Below are positions 25,001 through 37,232 of a DNA stretch of 64,000 nt, in pieces; position 1 is the first letter of the stretch, and every line of letters starts with the position of its first letter. This DNA is from Certhia americana (taxonomy: Eukaryota > Chordata > Aves > Passeriformes > Certhiidae), in NCBI GenBank assembly GCA_018697195.1, contig CM031859.1:58641223-58705222 (forward strand), in the 5' to 3' direction. The notes under the pieces were generated by a model, which had not been told where the DNA came from, made no database searches, and saw only the letters and a list, made by a program, of their open reading frames with translations. The translations under genes and the position numbers were made by a program.

Positions 25001-26457
25001 CACACACAGTGTGTTCTTCTTAGAGAGCCATGCCTGGCACCTGCATTGTTTTCCTCATTCATCATACACCGGGCGTGCATTAGTGACAGCACCGTAGGAA
25101 ATTGTATTCCTCATACTGAAATGCATATATCTACCTGTCAGAAGCCCACATGTTGTCCCAATAAGGGCCAAGGCTTAACTGCTTCTTAGTAGTCTGGTGC
25201 AGAAGCGCACATTACACAACTACCCTCTGTGTTCAAACGAGCCAGTACCTCAGACAGAGGCTGTTGCAAACCAGGATGGCAGCTGTCTGTGGATATAATC
25301 GCCACTGAAGACATACTGCCAGGGCTTCTGTGTCCTGGTTGCACAGCTAGGGGCAGAGCACTCAAATATTTCTAAAGCTAGATATGCAAATGCCTCTGGA
25401 ATGAAGCCTTTTACAGTTCTGCTCTCATTAACCTGATTTGCATATGTAAATGACCTCTTGCCACATGATAATGAGGTCTGCTCATGCAGAGATGTTCAGC
25501 ATATAAGCAGAGGGTTTTCAGTGACAATCGGAGCATTTTGGCTAAAGCGACAGGACCAGAAAGAGGTAGACAGAATCCAGAGACAGGACCAAGAAAGAAG
25601 TAGACAAAATCCAGGGATAACAGGGCAAGGAAGCAGAAGGAAGCTAAAAAAAATCAAATATTCTAGATGCCTCTTCCAAATGCCACGGGCATCTGCAGTT
25701 CTAATGCCTTACTGGAGCAATTTCATAGAGAAGCCTGTGAAATGAGAGCAGCTGGAGAACACTGACAATTGGGAAGTGACCTGTGGCATGGAGTTACTCG
25801 GAAAATAGTGCATGTCTGGCTCTCCTAGAACAGCAAGTGCATGGTCTAGCATTCACTGGCTAGTTTAAAGCAGCCTCTTCCTGTTACTCCTGTGAGCACC
25901 ATCATAAAGAACAGAGAGCTGGACATGTGGTGGTGGGTCAATCCTTCTTCAAGTGTAGTCTCCACTCTTATCATTTCTCTGTGCATACCTCTTTGCCACT
26001 GTCACACTCATCCTGAGGGGACATTTCTCACCACAATATGCTGCTTAGCTTCTCATTAGGGATATTTTATACCTATGCCTTGCTCAGTGCATGTGGAGGC
26101 ACGACAAAATCCCTCCTAGGTTACCCTCCCTGGATATCATTCCACTTTTAGAGAAGAAATGACTGCTCATCTCCTGAGTTATCTGTCTTCCTACTTGCTG
26201 TGTTTAACTCTTGGCTCCTGGTCCTGCCAAAGAACACTCAAATGCTGGGGATTTGCTGACTCAGAGCTCTGCAAAACCTGCCTGATCAAGCACCATCCTT
26301 ATCCAGCTCAGAAAAAAAGGAGTGATCAGTTCCACTCAAGACTCACACAAGGTAGGAATACATTCATCCTTTCAAAGGAGGAAATGGCTCTGGAGGCCAG
26401 GTCTTCTCAAGGCTAAATGTGAGCCAGTGTGACTGGCAGCCAATATCTGCTATTGCC

Positions 26458-26460
<3 letters not shown>
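22011..26460. other. Intergenic, no gene seen
   Basis: AT-rich spacer. It includes two octamer motifs in opposite orientation (25384-25391 and 25436-25443) and a 33-bp imperfect tandem duplication (25549-25614). No coding exon, RNA gene or recognised transposon. Confidence 0.5.
25549..25614 (+). repeat. Two-copy 33-bp tandem duplication
   Basis: Copy 1 at 25549-25581 starts 'gacaggaccagaaagaggta'; copy 2 at 25582-25614 starts 'gacaggaccaagaaagaagt'. They differ at a few positions, including one inserted A. It gives a repeated RQDQ peptide in one open frame, but that frame is not a recognised protein. Confidence 0.8.

Positions 26461-26461
<1 letters not shown>

Positions 26462-26490
<29 letters not shown>
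26462..26490. repeat. A29 homopolymer
   Basis: Pure run of 29 A. The upstream sequence does not resemble a known gene or SINE, so a retroposon tail cannot be claimed. Confidence 0.95.
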
Positions 26491-26494
<4 letters not shown>

Positions 26495-29400
26495 TAACTC
26501 AAAATTAGCCTGTGAAAAAGCTTTCCTTTGACCAGTCACTTGACAGTCAGTTTGTACTGGTACTTGGGAATTCAGATGTAGTTGGTCTCTTTTTGTCACT
26601 GGAAAAATAATAGTAGCCAGGACCAAATATTCATAACCAGCCCTATTCATAGCTGGTAAACTAAGGTTTAAGGAAATAGAGTAGTAGTGCATGTCACAGT
26701 CAATTAAAAAGAAGTTGTGTAACTATCTTCTTGAACAAGCCAGAATTACCCAAGTTAAGTTAAAATAACAGTGAAGGCAAAGCAACTTGGATGTTGGATT
26801 AATACAGGAAGTTGAATTCAAGCCTATTAGTTCATCTCATTAGTACTTTTGCTTCACTCCCACTCACACCAAAGGAGAGATAATGCATATGGGAGACAGA
26901 GAAACCCGACATGCTTGTATTTCATTACCTGTCCACTGCTGACAGAAATATATGCAGTATGACTACAAGTAATGGTTAACTTCAAAGCACTGAAAACCGA
27001 TTGTCAAACATGCCCCATCCTTTTTGCACATCAGTAGGCAGTTCCTGGAGCAGCCATTGGCCCAAGCCCAATTCATCTGTGCTCCACCCTTTACAATGTG
27101 GTTGTTACATGGGAGAAACTATAGTGTACTCCCTCCCCATCATGTCCACCATGAAGAGACTAAATCAAGAGATTCAATCTTATAGTATTCACACAGTCAG
27201 TATTGTATTTCACAGCCAACAATATCAACCAGACTCATGACTGTCCCCTTCTTAATAGTTTTCACGTCTGGGCCCTAATTTTCTAAGGTTATATTCTAAA
27301 GCCTTCTTAACACTGAATGCTCAGTTTTTAAGAAAAACAACAGTATTGCATATCTGCACTAATATTAATTTATTTGGTGGTTGTAAGAAAAAAGTAACGT
27401 GCGGAATCACCTACAAATGAGTAGTGTCCAAAGATCTTTGTCTGGGCCTGGTGGCTTATTCACATAAATAAATCAGAAGGATCTGGCAGAGCACGCAGGG
27501 TCTTTTGAGTGTTTCTGTATAGCCTGTCTGAGCAGCAAGCCCTTAACCACACACTCAAAGAGCCTCTGGGAGCACTCAGTCTATTTGGGCAACTAACAAC
27601 CTGTCCTAAAACTGAACCTTCAAGCATTTGCCATTTAGAAAAGGCTGTCAGCCCACTAAGCCAAAAGCTCATGGAATTCTCTCACTTATTCGGTGCCATC
27701 TTTAAAACATCTTTTGTTTAACTTTATTTTTAGCTTTTTAGTAGGTAGGCATTTTTTCCCTTGTTTGTAGAAGCTTTAATCAGACAAGAGTTTTATGTGG
27801 CTATCCAGAAGAAGATATTTAATTAATTCCAGACCTTTCTCTTCCCCCTCTTTTGTTCAACTTAGGTATACCAAGCTACATACCTGTCTGTAACAACTGA
27901 GGTAAAAATCCTATGAGACTTCTAAGAAGCTTGGTTCATCTTTCATTAGATCACAGCAGAACTGAACCATATCCTCTCATTGCTAGACAGTTTTTGAACT
28001 AGGCTTTTCCCAGTCTCACTGGGGTATGTATGTGAGCTGGAAAGCTTCACAATGCATTAAGATTTCATGAGGGCCTAATTCTGTTCTCTGCTGCACTGCC
28101 CTGAATCTTCAGTGCATAGCACTTCTGCTTCAGCGCCACATAACTGGGAATACAGTAAGGCTCTGAGTAGCCAAGCTCCACTGAATGGACCATCTGAAAA
28201 CCATTGTTCTAGCCATGCTATTCAGGATTTTTATCTTGAACAAACAAAAGTTTAGTGTCATTACTTCATTCCTGTTAGATAAGTGTTTGGGACACAGGAA
28301 AGATGTTTTGGCTTATAGAGAAAACTTTTCTTCCAAATGTGCTCTTTTCTTTGTTTTAGAAAAAAAAAAAAAAAAAAAAACCCTAACATGAAAAATGCAT
28401 TTTGAGAGATCTTATTTTGTCAATGGCCTTTAATTATTTTGTCATGGATTGGTTGCATCTGATGCTTCTGTATGAAATCATACAAGAAGGCACAGAAATG
28501 TTCCCTTCTTGGTCTGTCCTATGACAGGATATAATTGCAGACTCTGTGCTTTTGTGAAGAAGTAGCAGCTCAGAACAGGACTTGGACATCTTGTAGACCT
28601 GGGACCAGCAAGGATTTTGACTCAACATACCATTATTAGAAGCATAGACAGGACAAAATAATTGTGTCATAGAAACAGTTCCCAGCTCCCACAAAGAGCT
28701 GTGTGCACCTCAGTTTCTCCTGTTTCTGTCCGTACCATACAATTTAGTCACATTAAAAAAAAAAGTGCTGTGGTTTTAAGTAGTAGCTGATGAGAAACTG
28801 AGTAGATGGAGGCGTTCTTAATTAAGTAATTACACAAATAAGAGGGGAAAGGATAATATGATACAAAGTGATGAATAGAATAGAATAGAAAAAGTAGGTC
28901 AGGAATTTCTGTTCTCCCTATATCGTGATGCAAGAAAAAATGACATGCAATGAAGTTCAAAGGTGAGAAATTCAAAGTCAAGGAGGGAATGGTATCATAT
29001 AACCAGTAATTATCTAGGGGAAGCCTTTTGCTTCTGGAAGTCCCTGATGCCAAGAATTTATCAGGTTTAGCATTGAGACTAAACTATCCAGAAATACCAT
29101 AGAGATAATAACAGCATTACAAAGTGAATTAAATCTCCCTCCTTGTTTTAATCAAGTCCTAGATAGAAAGTCCTTCAGCTTTGACACCTTCCTTTGAGCT
29201 CTCTGATAATGGCCACTATCTAAGATAGGTCAACGGAGCAGTGAGATCTGAGTCACCTGCTGATTCTTGTACTCTTATGTCCATGTAAAAGTCACCTTTA
29301 TAATTGGTTCAGAGTGCAGGACAAAGTCCCATCCCAGGGATATTTACAGCCTTGTCTTGCCTCTAAGAGCAAAAGCCCCCTAAAAATGAACATAGAAATG

Positions 29401-32400
29401 AATGTAGTTTCTCTACAGCCCTAGGAGACACCTAGCTTGAGGAGGATTTGCCACCTGCAACAAATATCAGCATTCTCACTGAGAGTTTCAGAGGCATCCA
29501 TGTTACCTGTCTTGGAAAATGGGCCATCCTTCTGCTGATCTCTAAGTCCCTGGGATGTTTCTCATGCCACAGGAGCTCAAAGATCTGAGGTCTCATTATT
29601 GCTGCTTTCCATCAGAACAGATTTGCTGCAAATGCACACTTTTTCTGCATATTACATATTATTCCAGACATTCAAAACCAACTCTCTCAAGCTGGCCCGA
29701 GTGCATTATGATGCATTTAAATCTGGTGTAAATCATGGATTTGCTGAGGACAAGCTGCTTTATATTTTCAATAAACTTTTGATTCATGTTTTTAAGTGTA
29801 CTTTAGAGTTTTACACACTTTCATCAAAACCAGATGATTTCATTATTTTCTATGTTTGTCTACACCACTGCTTTGCCTGCATGTTTACAGCAGCTATTAA
29901 AACAGATGAAAGTCATCATGTGCTTCAGACAGATCAGGGTAATCACATCCACCAGTGAAACACATTAATTTTCAGTCTATTCCAGCAAGAGATACAAGAA
30001 TGAAATTAAGAATGAAAACTATTGGATACAGTTGTATTATCTGAAGCAAAGTGATGCAGATCTCTTGGGCCTGGTGGCATTCTGTGTGACCAAGGTGACG
30101 ACTCCTTGTAATATTTGAACAAGAGCTACCTGATGAAACTGACAGCATCAATATCAGTTCAACTGGCACTTAAATCCAGAAAATATTTCTATGTTTCTAA
30201 AGAAATATATTTTTCTTTGTTCTGGAGACAATGTTCCAGACTGCAGCTCTGGGATTTAATGACTTGCACCTTCCTGACATGGTATGCTGAAATACAGTAA
30301 TACAGTAAAGGAATTTTTATTCTGTATTAATTTGAAAACATAAAGATCCAGCTTAGTAAAATATAATGCTAAAATCAGTTTGAAGGAACACAACTGAAGA
30401 CAAACCACATCTCAGCAAAACACTTAAGTGTTGTTAAAATTTTATGCCAGACAGGGAAACGAACAGCAGCACAAGAACAGAAGGATGCAGCAGTTTAAAG
30501 AGAGACTGCTGCAAGAACAGCAAGTGTTGGAACTGTTCAACCTGATACAGGTATCCACAGACTTGTCCAAAGATGTTAATTTAGCCTGAAATGTGTCAGG
30601 ACCTGGTCTTACAGTGAAACAAATGTGTGCACTGATTGATTTCTTCAGACTTCAGCAGCCAATTATCTTCATGAAGTTTCTTCCTCCTGTGAAGCAAAAA
30701 TGGCAACTTTGGTTACTGTCTTCTGCAATATCACAGATTTTCACAGGAAAGAGCCACACCTTACAGAGTTGGGAAAGCATCCCAGCTAAGCACAACAGTG
30801 TTAGTGTGAATCCCTCCTGGAAGATGCTAAATCCATGAGGCCATTTTTTATCATGGAACCATTACAGAGACAAGGTTTTAACCACTGCATATGCCAAATA
30901 GTTTTGATCTTCACAGGGACTTTTTTACAAACTCTTTGATCATGCATTCCGTTTGTCTAAGATAGTTTCCAGCAATTAATTCCATTTGCAAAGTTAAATA
31001 TCATCAGTGTAAAGTGACATCCTAAGCAAAATCCAGCTTTCTCTAGGAAAAAAAAAAAAAAAAAAAAAAAATGGTAAAGAAAATCTGCTCTAGAACAATA
31101 ATCTGTGCTTTCTGAGAGGTTATGGCAACAGACAGTTGAGTGGCAAATAGAATGCCATGACAATCTTCTGCAGCTTTAAGGTGAATTTCTGTCCTTCTGT
31201 ATTCTCCTGAGTACTTATTTGGTGATAACAACTCTGTAAAATATTTGTAATATCTTTGCTTTGGGCATCGCTGATGTTATGCACATAGACAACCATCTGT
31301 ACTTCTATTGCACAGAAGGCTGAAAAAATGATAGTTTCAGTTGTGAGCTGTGCTATCGGTGAACAGAAGACTTCATCAGCATTTCCATTTATGATTTCTA
31401 GGATTAACTCAAGCTTTTAGTACACCTTGGGACTATGTCCATCCCCAAAAATTACTTCAGCTATTCAAAATATAGTTTCACAAACTAGTTGCTTATCTTT
31501 TTTTGTCAAGGAATAAGAAGCAATCAGAATGGTTAAGTGACATACAACAAGCACTCTAACCTTCAAATTGTACGACTTCAAGGATATCTTTGAAAGAGGA
31601 TGCTTGGCAATGAGGAAAATATATATGCATCTCAAAAAACTTCTTAACAGTAAATTGAAAAACTTCACTAAAACATCCTTTTACAGTAGCTTTCCTATGA
31701 CTGTACAAAAATACAGACACCCATGCACATACTGGGGAAGGGAGAAATCACAGTGCAATTTGGGGAGTTCAATTACTCATTCCAGTACACTGAATTCACA
31801 ATTTTATCATAAAATAATACAGTTTTGTAGAATTTCATTCCTCACCAATTTCCATGTCTTCAAATGAGATTAATCTGTAGGAATGTATTTCTAGTTTCTA
31901 AGCATGTTTCAGGTAGATTTTTGGAGTGAAGTAAAAAGGTGAAAATACATTTTCTGTTGTACACATGTAAGTGCAAAATCAGCTTTTCTTTCAAGCACTA
32001 CAAATAATCATGAACAGCTCAAAATCTCATCAATGGGCATGGGTTGTCCATTACAAGAAAAGCTGAAATGAAGGAGGAAGAAATGACTGGGGGGAAATGG
32101 TTTATGTTATTTTGGGTTTTATTTTATCGCTAGAAATTGCTGTCTCTTTACATTTTCTTCTCCTGAAAAAGAGGTTGTGCTCAGTGTCTAAATCTGTCCT
32201 CTCAAGGGAGCATGCATTACTACTGCAGCAACAGAGGTGGAGGCAGCCCAAGCCCAGAGTAAGTCTCAGAGACTAATCAGCCCTTTTTTTAATATCAAGA
32301 ACTCAATTCCAACTTCTTGTTTTATTGCTGCCTTATAATAAGGAAAAGGAAAAATAAATGAAGTTACAAGAACTGAATGATAAATTAAGCATATAAAGTC

Positions 32401-34865
32401 AAGACAGAGAGAATTAATTACTTATTTAAAGATTTGCTCAGCTCTAAGAAGCAGTGCCTGTACTAACTTATTCCGTTTTAACCTTCTTTGTTCTGATTTC
32501 AGGCCCGTAGCTTTGGAGTTTCCATAGTATTTTTGTTTTCTTTAAGATGTGGTGACAATAGCCATTTCTTCCTAGCACAGAAACTTCCATTGGTCTTAGC
32601 CCTTTAGTTTTTCCCTAATGTCTTTTCTTTTGCTCACCTTTCCTGCCACTGGAGAAGCTTGGCAGAGCAGTGGGTAGGTGATTTATAGACAGCTTTGGAT
32701 TCTTCTATACTTCCTTTATTAAATAGAGCAAGATATTTAATTAGTTCATCATAACTGGCTTGGATGCAGCCTTCATCATTAAAGTTTGTCAGCTGTCCAC
32801 ATCTGGAGGAGTACTCTAATGGTATTGCTTCCCAAGTCTGCCAGCCCGTGTCCTATTATTCAAGAGCCTTATGTGTCTGCCATTTCCTCCTCTATGCTCC
32901 CATGAAGCTAGAATGTGAACACATTCATGTTCTCACTTGAATTTCCCTCAAAGGGGTATTTCCCAGTTGAGAAGGGCCCAAAAAACACAATACAGCTAGA
33001 ACTATATTATCTCCATGGAGTTGAAGTGCACAGAAGAAGAAGGAACTCTGAAAATTGCAGAGTCTGAGGCAGCACCCCAAAACAGAAAGGAAAATGTTAA
33101 GAGATGTTACATTGCAGAGGCTCTCCTAGAAAGATGCATGAAACCAAATGTAAGGGATTGGTAAGTGAACACAGCCCATCTCCCGGTCCATAAGCATTTC
33201 ATTTAGCTACAAAAGCTGTGGCACCCAAGCAGAGTATGAGTTGATACAAATAAGAGCCAAGCCTTTGTCGACAAGTGATCAGGTATTTTCATTAGCTTAG
33301 TGTCATCTCTGCTCAGTGACACATAATACACATGCATGAACAAAGTCCTGAATCTGCAGACCTGAAAATCTAGTCAAGTCTCAAGTTTCTGGTTCAGACA
33401 TTTATGTGAGTGATTTTGACTGAGAAGTCTTTTAGTCTTTTTGGTTTGGTTTGGTTTATTTGTTTTGATTTTATTTGTTTTGTTCATCCATTGGATTTTT
33501 TGGTGGTGCTGGAGGGATTAGAAATATCTTCCAATTCACTGTTCTTGTGGTTTAGTAGCCAAACTTCCATTATTAGTTGGAACATTTTACTGGAAGAGTG
33601 GCTGAAGCAACAAGACAAAGTCTGGATTAAAAAAAATCCCTCTAAGGACAGTGGGTAGAATGGGTGGTCAGGCCTAACAAACAGTGATAGCCAGATCTCT
33701 GTATGCTGTCTCTTTTACCATCTATATTCATCACTCTCATAAAATCACTCTAGATAGCTGTGATGATAGCTGGACAGCCCATTTCACGAGTATAGAAGTT
33801 ACAGCTATTTAACAAGTGCATTTTCTAAGAGTCAGCATGGAACTTGCATGGGTAAAGTGCAATCTATGTCACACATTCCTGCTAATGACCTAAAGGACTA
33901 TGCTCTCACAGCAGAAGAAGGGAAAAATTAATCTTCACCACAATTGTTCCATTTCTCAAACTTCTTTTTAGCAAAGACATAAATTGTGCCAAATATCTAT
34001 CAGTTTTATGATGACAAGACCATCAAACTTGTTTCATTAAACACCCTCCCCCCCTCTCACAACTGTCTAAACAAGATTTTTCCATTTAGTACCCTATCAA
34101 TCCAGAGTTATGATTATTCAGTAACTGAGGGGATCTCTTGTATTTAAATATTAATGTTTGTGTAGTTATTAAAGTATTTGATGATTTGTCCAGGGGCACT
34201 GTAAAATTAAATATAGCATGTCATTTATGGTAATACAGAGGAGAATAATAAAAAATCGTTTTCATTCTGGTTTTGTGTCTGGCTCTGCATGTTACTTTTA
34301 CTGCTTATTTGATAGTTTGGGGTATTGTGTGTTGTTAAACCATTTTAAATGTAGGATTTCAAAGCATATTGTTAGGAACATATAAAAGATTATCTCCCAA
34401 GTTATGACTTTGTGTTGCCGTGTATGAACAGTTGTCTGACAGTTATACTGCTAAAGGGGAAGTCAGTTTTCCAATAAACACTTATCATGTATTGGGTGTA
34501 GCAGTACAGTAAGCCCATAAATATTTTGGGAAGCTCACTTTTGTCCATGCGGTATTTGCTTTCAGAAATCACCTCAGCCTACTGGAGCAGAGATGTGTAT
34601 ATGTAATTAGTCAAGTTATGTATAGTTAAAGAACATTATTTAGGCACTACACTGACTTTCTCATGCTATAAAGAACAAAAGAGAGAGAGCAAGAAGGAGA
34701 GTTGCAGAGCATCTTATTTGAGGCAAACACTTGACTGGCATTTTTTTGTGTAGAGGTGTAGCTTCTTCAGGGATAGTTTTTGAGGTGGGATAATGGAAAA
34801 AAAAGTGCCTATGCTTGACCCGTTCTCCTAGGAAACCATTCTGTCCATTTAAAAACAATAGTAGA
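26491..34865. other. Intergenic, no gene seen
   Basis: About 8.4 kb of AT-rich spacer. It holds A-runs at 28360-28380 and 31048-31071, a short GAATA repeat near 28872-28890 and a TTTGG-rich run at about 33438-33490. A block at 29690-29830 and another at 34130-34640 look like slowly evolving non-coding sequence. The longest open frame is 119 codons (29599-29958, plus), without known domains. Confidence 0.5.
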
Positions 34866-34975
34866 TAAAAATGACTTTCATAAGGTCACTCAGAGCAACA
34901 GCCAGGAATAGAAAGCAGGTCATATGAATCTAAGTCAGAGCACTTGCTATGAAACCAGACTGGTATTTCCTGCTG
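34866..34975 (-). mobile_element. MIR-like SINE fragment
   Basis: On the plus strand the segment reads 'aatgactttcataaggtcactcag...caggaatagaaagcaggt...gaatctaagtcagagcac'. This is the antisense of the MIR core (aagtgacttgcccaaggtcacacagc ... ggatttgaacccaggtctgtctgactcc). Blocks and spacing are preserved with heavy substitution. Confidence 0.55.
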
Positions 34976-37094
34976 AAAAAAAATTAAATGAGTTAAAATC
35001 TTGAATGACTGCTTTTACTGCACAAGAGAGGGAATATGATTGAGGCCTGCTTCATTTTTTTCATATAGGTCATTGTAAAATGATTCTGTGGCTAATGATG
35101 GACAGCTGCTACAGGATGTATCTCTTCTTGGCAAAAAACTATAGCAATCTATTATATTTTTAAAAATATGCCTGGCAAACTGAATAAGTACAGAAAACAG
35201 AAACTGAAACAACAGAAGCAGTTGGGATATTTAAGTTTTATTTATTATATTCATTCTAAACCTGTTTTTAAAGCTGATCATAACTTTCTGAGAGTGTGTG
35301 TGTATATATATATGTATGTATGTATGTATGTAATGTAGCTAAATTACTGTAAAGCAGCTTTGTTTATAAATTATAAACATGTAAAAGTCAGGACATTCAC
35401 TTAGTGCTCTCAGTGTACCAGTAATTTACCTGTCTCAATACTCAATATAGAGAAGTGCTCTGCTTCACGTTGACTGTGATGGCAAGATATCAAGTGCATT
35501 TTTTTCCTGGCTTAGCAAGAAATGCTTCATGGGAGGTTTGGGATCCTCATTACATAACAGTAATTTAGAAATTTTTAATTAAGGGCGTATATGCATGGGA
35601 GGCATCCGGATTATGGTTCCAATCCAAACCCCATTGTAGACAATGCAAAGACTCACATCCAGTACATAAATTGCTCGATCAAAACCCAAGTGCTTATACT
35701 GGAAATAATACAAAAATTAGGGTTAGTGCCTTTTTCAAAGGATAGATTAATCTGCACAGACCTCAGTGCTACCACAACAAGGCTGTTTCCTGTTTAAAAT
35801 GGGTTTGTATATGTTTACATTACACCTTGGTATGCGCAACTACCATGCCAAGCTGTCTGAAAGGGCTGGAATGGCAGCATGGCAAAGGATCTGTAGCCTC
35901 AGGAGTGATATGTGGAGAAAGGCTTTACCATGAGCAGTGAAGAACAGAGACCACATTGATCAGAGACAAATGTGGTATGTAAATCTTCACTCCTTTCCTG
36001 TGTCTCAGCTGAGTTTTCAGGCACATAGCAAACACAGGGAGTGTTTTAGCTAAACACCAAGACACTCTTGCACAGGACTAAAATGGCTGCAAAGCACAGA
36101 ACTGGTGTCCATGTCATGGAGGCCACACAAAGTAAGGTCAGAAGACTTCTCTCAGCCTCCTGTAGAACAGCCAAGAAACACAGGGCTTTCACTGAAGTTT
36201 GAAAAACAGATGCTCTTACAGCCTTAGAACTGCAACAGCTTCTACCAAACAGCTCTATCAAAACACACCCGTCACCTTCTCTCTTGGCACTTCACTCCTG
36301 TCACCTCACTTCACTGTCACCTCATGCCTATACCTTGCATTTCACTTCAGACTCAAACTCACTTCAGTATTTATCTTGAGGGCTTATCCCTTCTCATCCC
36401 TCATGATTTCATATAGTGAATCAGAATCCTTAGCTCCCACCTCATTTTTACAAAAGGCGAAATGCTTTTCATCCCATTTTCTTATGAAGGTATTTTCCCC
36501 ATGTCTTTATATCTGCATGCGAAGGAGACATTACAGAAGTCTGCCTAGTCATTTTGTCATCCTCCTTCAAATAATTCTCTTACTCTCATTGTTGTGATGA
36601 CTAAAAAGTTATCTGAGAATGGTTAAACAGCTGGTGTGCTGTGACCACCACTTCTTATAGTAATTGCAATCCTCCCACTGTAACCTCGAGATGTCTCTGT
36701 CCTCTTTGTTGTATTCATCTGCTGTCTATTAACATATTCTTGGACTGCAAAATATCCAAGATAGGAACCAGCCTTTTTCACTCACCCATAAAAATCACCA
36801 TAGTTCCTTGCACCCCATTACCCCCACAAGTATCACTGCTGAGTTCCCTGACTGTTACCTCAAGCACAACTAAATTATAATTTTTTTAAAATTAATTGGA
36901 ACACAATTATAGACACATAAGTAATATATCTACTCTACTTTGCTTTCATGGAAGAAATCACTTATTTTAGATACATTTATGTCACTGTGTGATATTCCAG
37001 AAATATAGGGATACACATCGTATATCAGACTTCAGTGTATTGTTAAAAAGTTACTGGAAATTGACACACTGTACACCAATATATATCTCTAATA
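34976..37094. other. Intergenic, no gene seen
   Basis: AT-rich spacer. A degenerate CACTTCA/TCACC-rich stretch lies at about 36270-36370. The 132-codon open frame at 36199-36597 crosses it and is not recognised. Confidence 0.5.
35294..35331. repeat. Compound (TG)n(TA)n(TGTA)n microsatellite
   Basis: TG dinucleotides pass into TA dinucleotides and then about four to five TGTA units. Confidence 0.95.
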
Positions 37095-37232
37095 TTTGGA
37101 CAATAATTCTGCACATTTCAAGGATGTTGCAAGGATTAGTTAACAAGCTGGCATTTATAAAGTGCTTTGAACATTAAAAAAGCTACCTAAATGTGCATTA
37201 TTATTATTATTAATAATAATAATCATCATCAT
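37095..37232 (+). mobile_element. MIR-like SINE 3' end
   Basis: The stretch 'caaggatgttgcaaggatta' then 'gcatttataaagtgctttgaaca' followed by an ATT/AAT tail matches the MIR 3' region (agggttgttgtgaggattaa ... catgtaaagcgcttagaaca ... tattattatt). The tail at 37198-37232 goes from (ATT)n to (AAT)n to (CAT)n and is partly self-complementary. The tRNA-like head is not visible. Confidence 0.6.

Noticed and set aside
25384..25560. snRNA-type promoter (octamer plus TATA)
   Set aside because: No proximal sequence element and no snRNA-like sequence follows the TATA-like word at about 25500.
29599..29958. 119-codon open frame as possible exon
   Set aside because: No recognised protein, no splice context, and a chance length in 64 kb of spacer.
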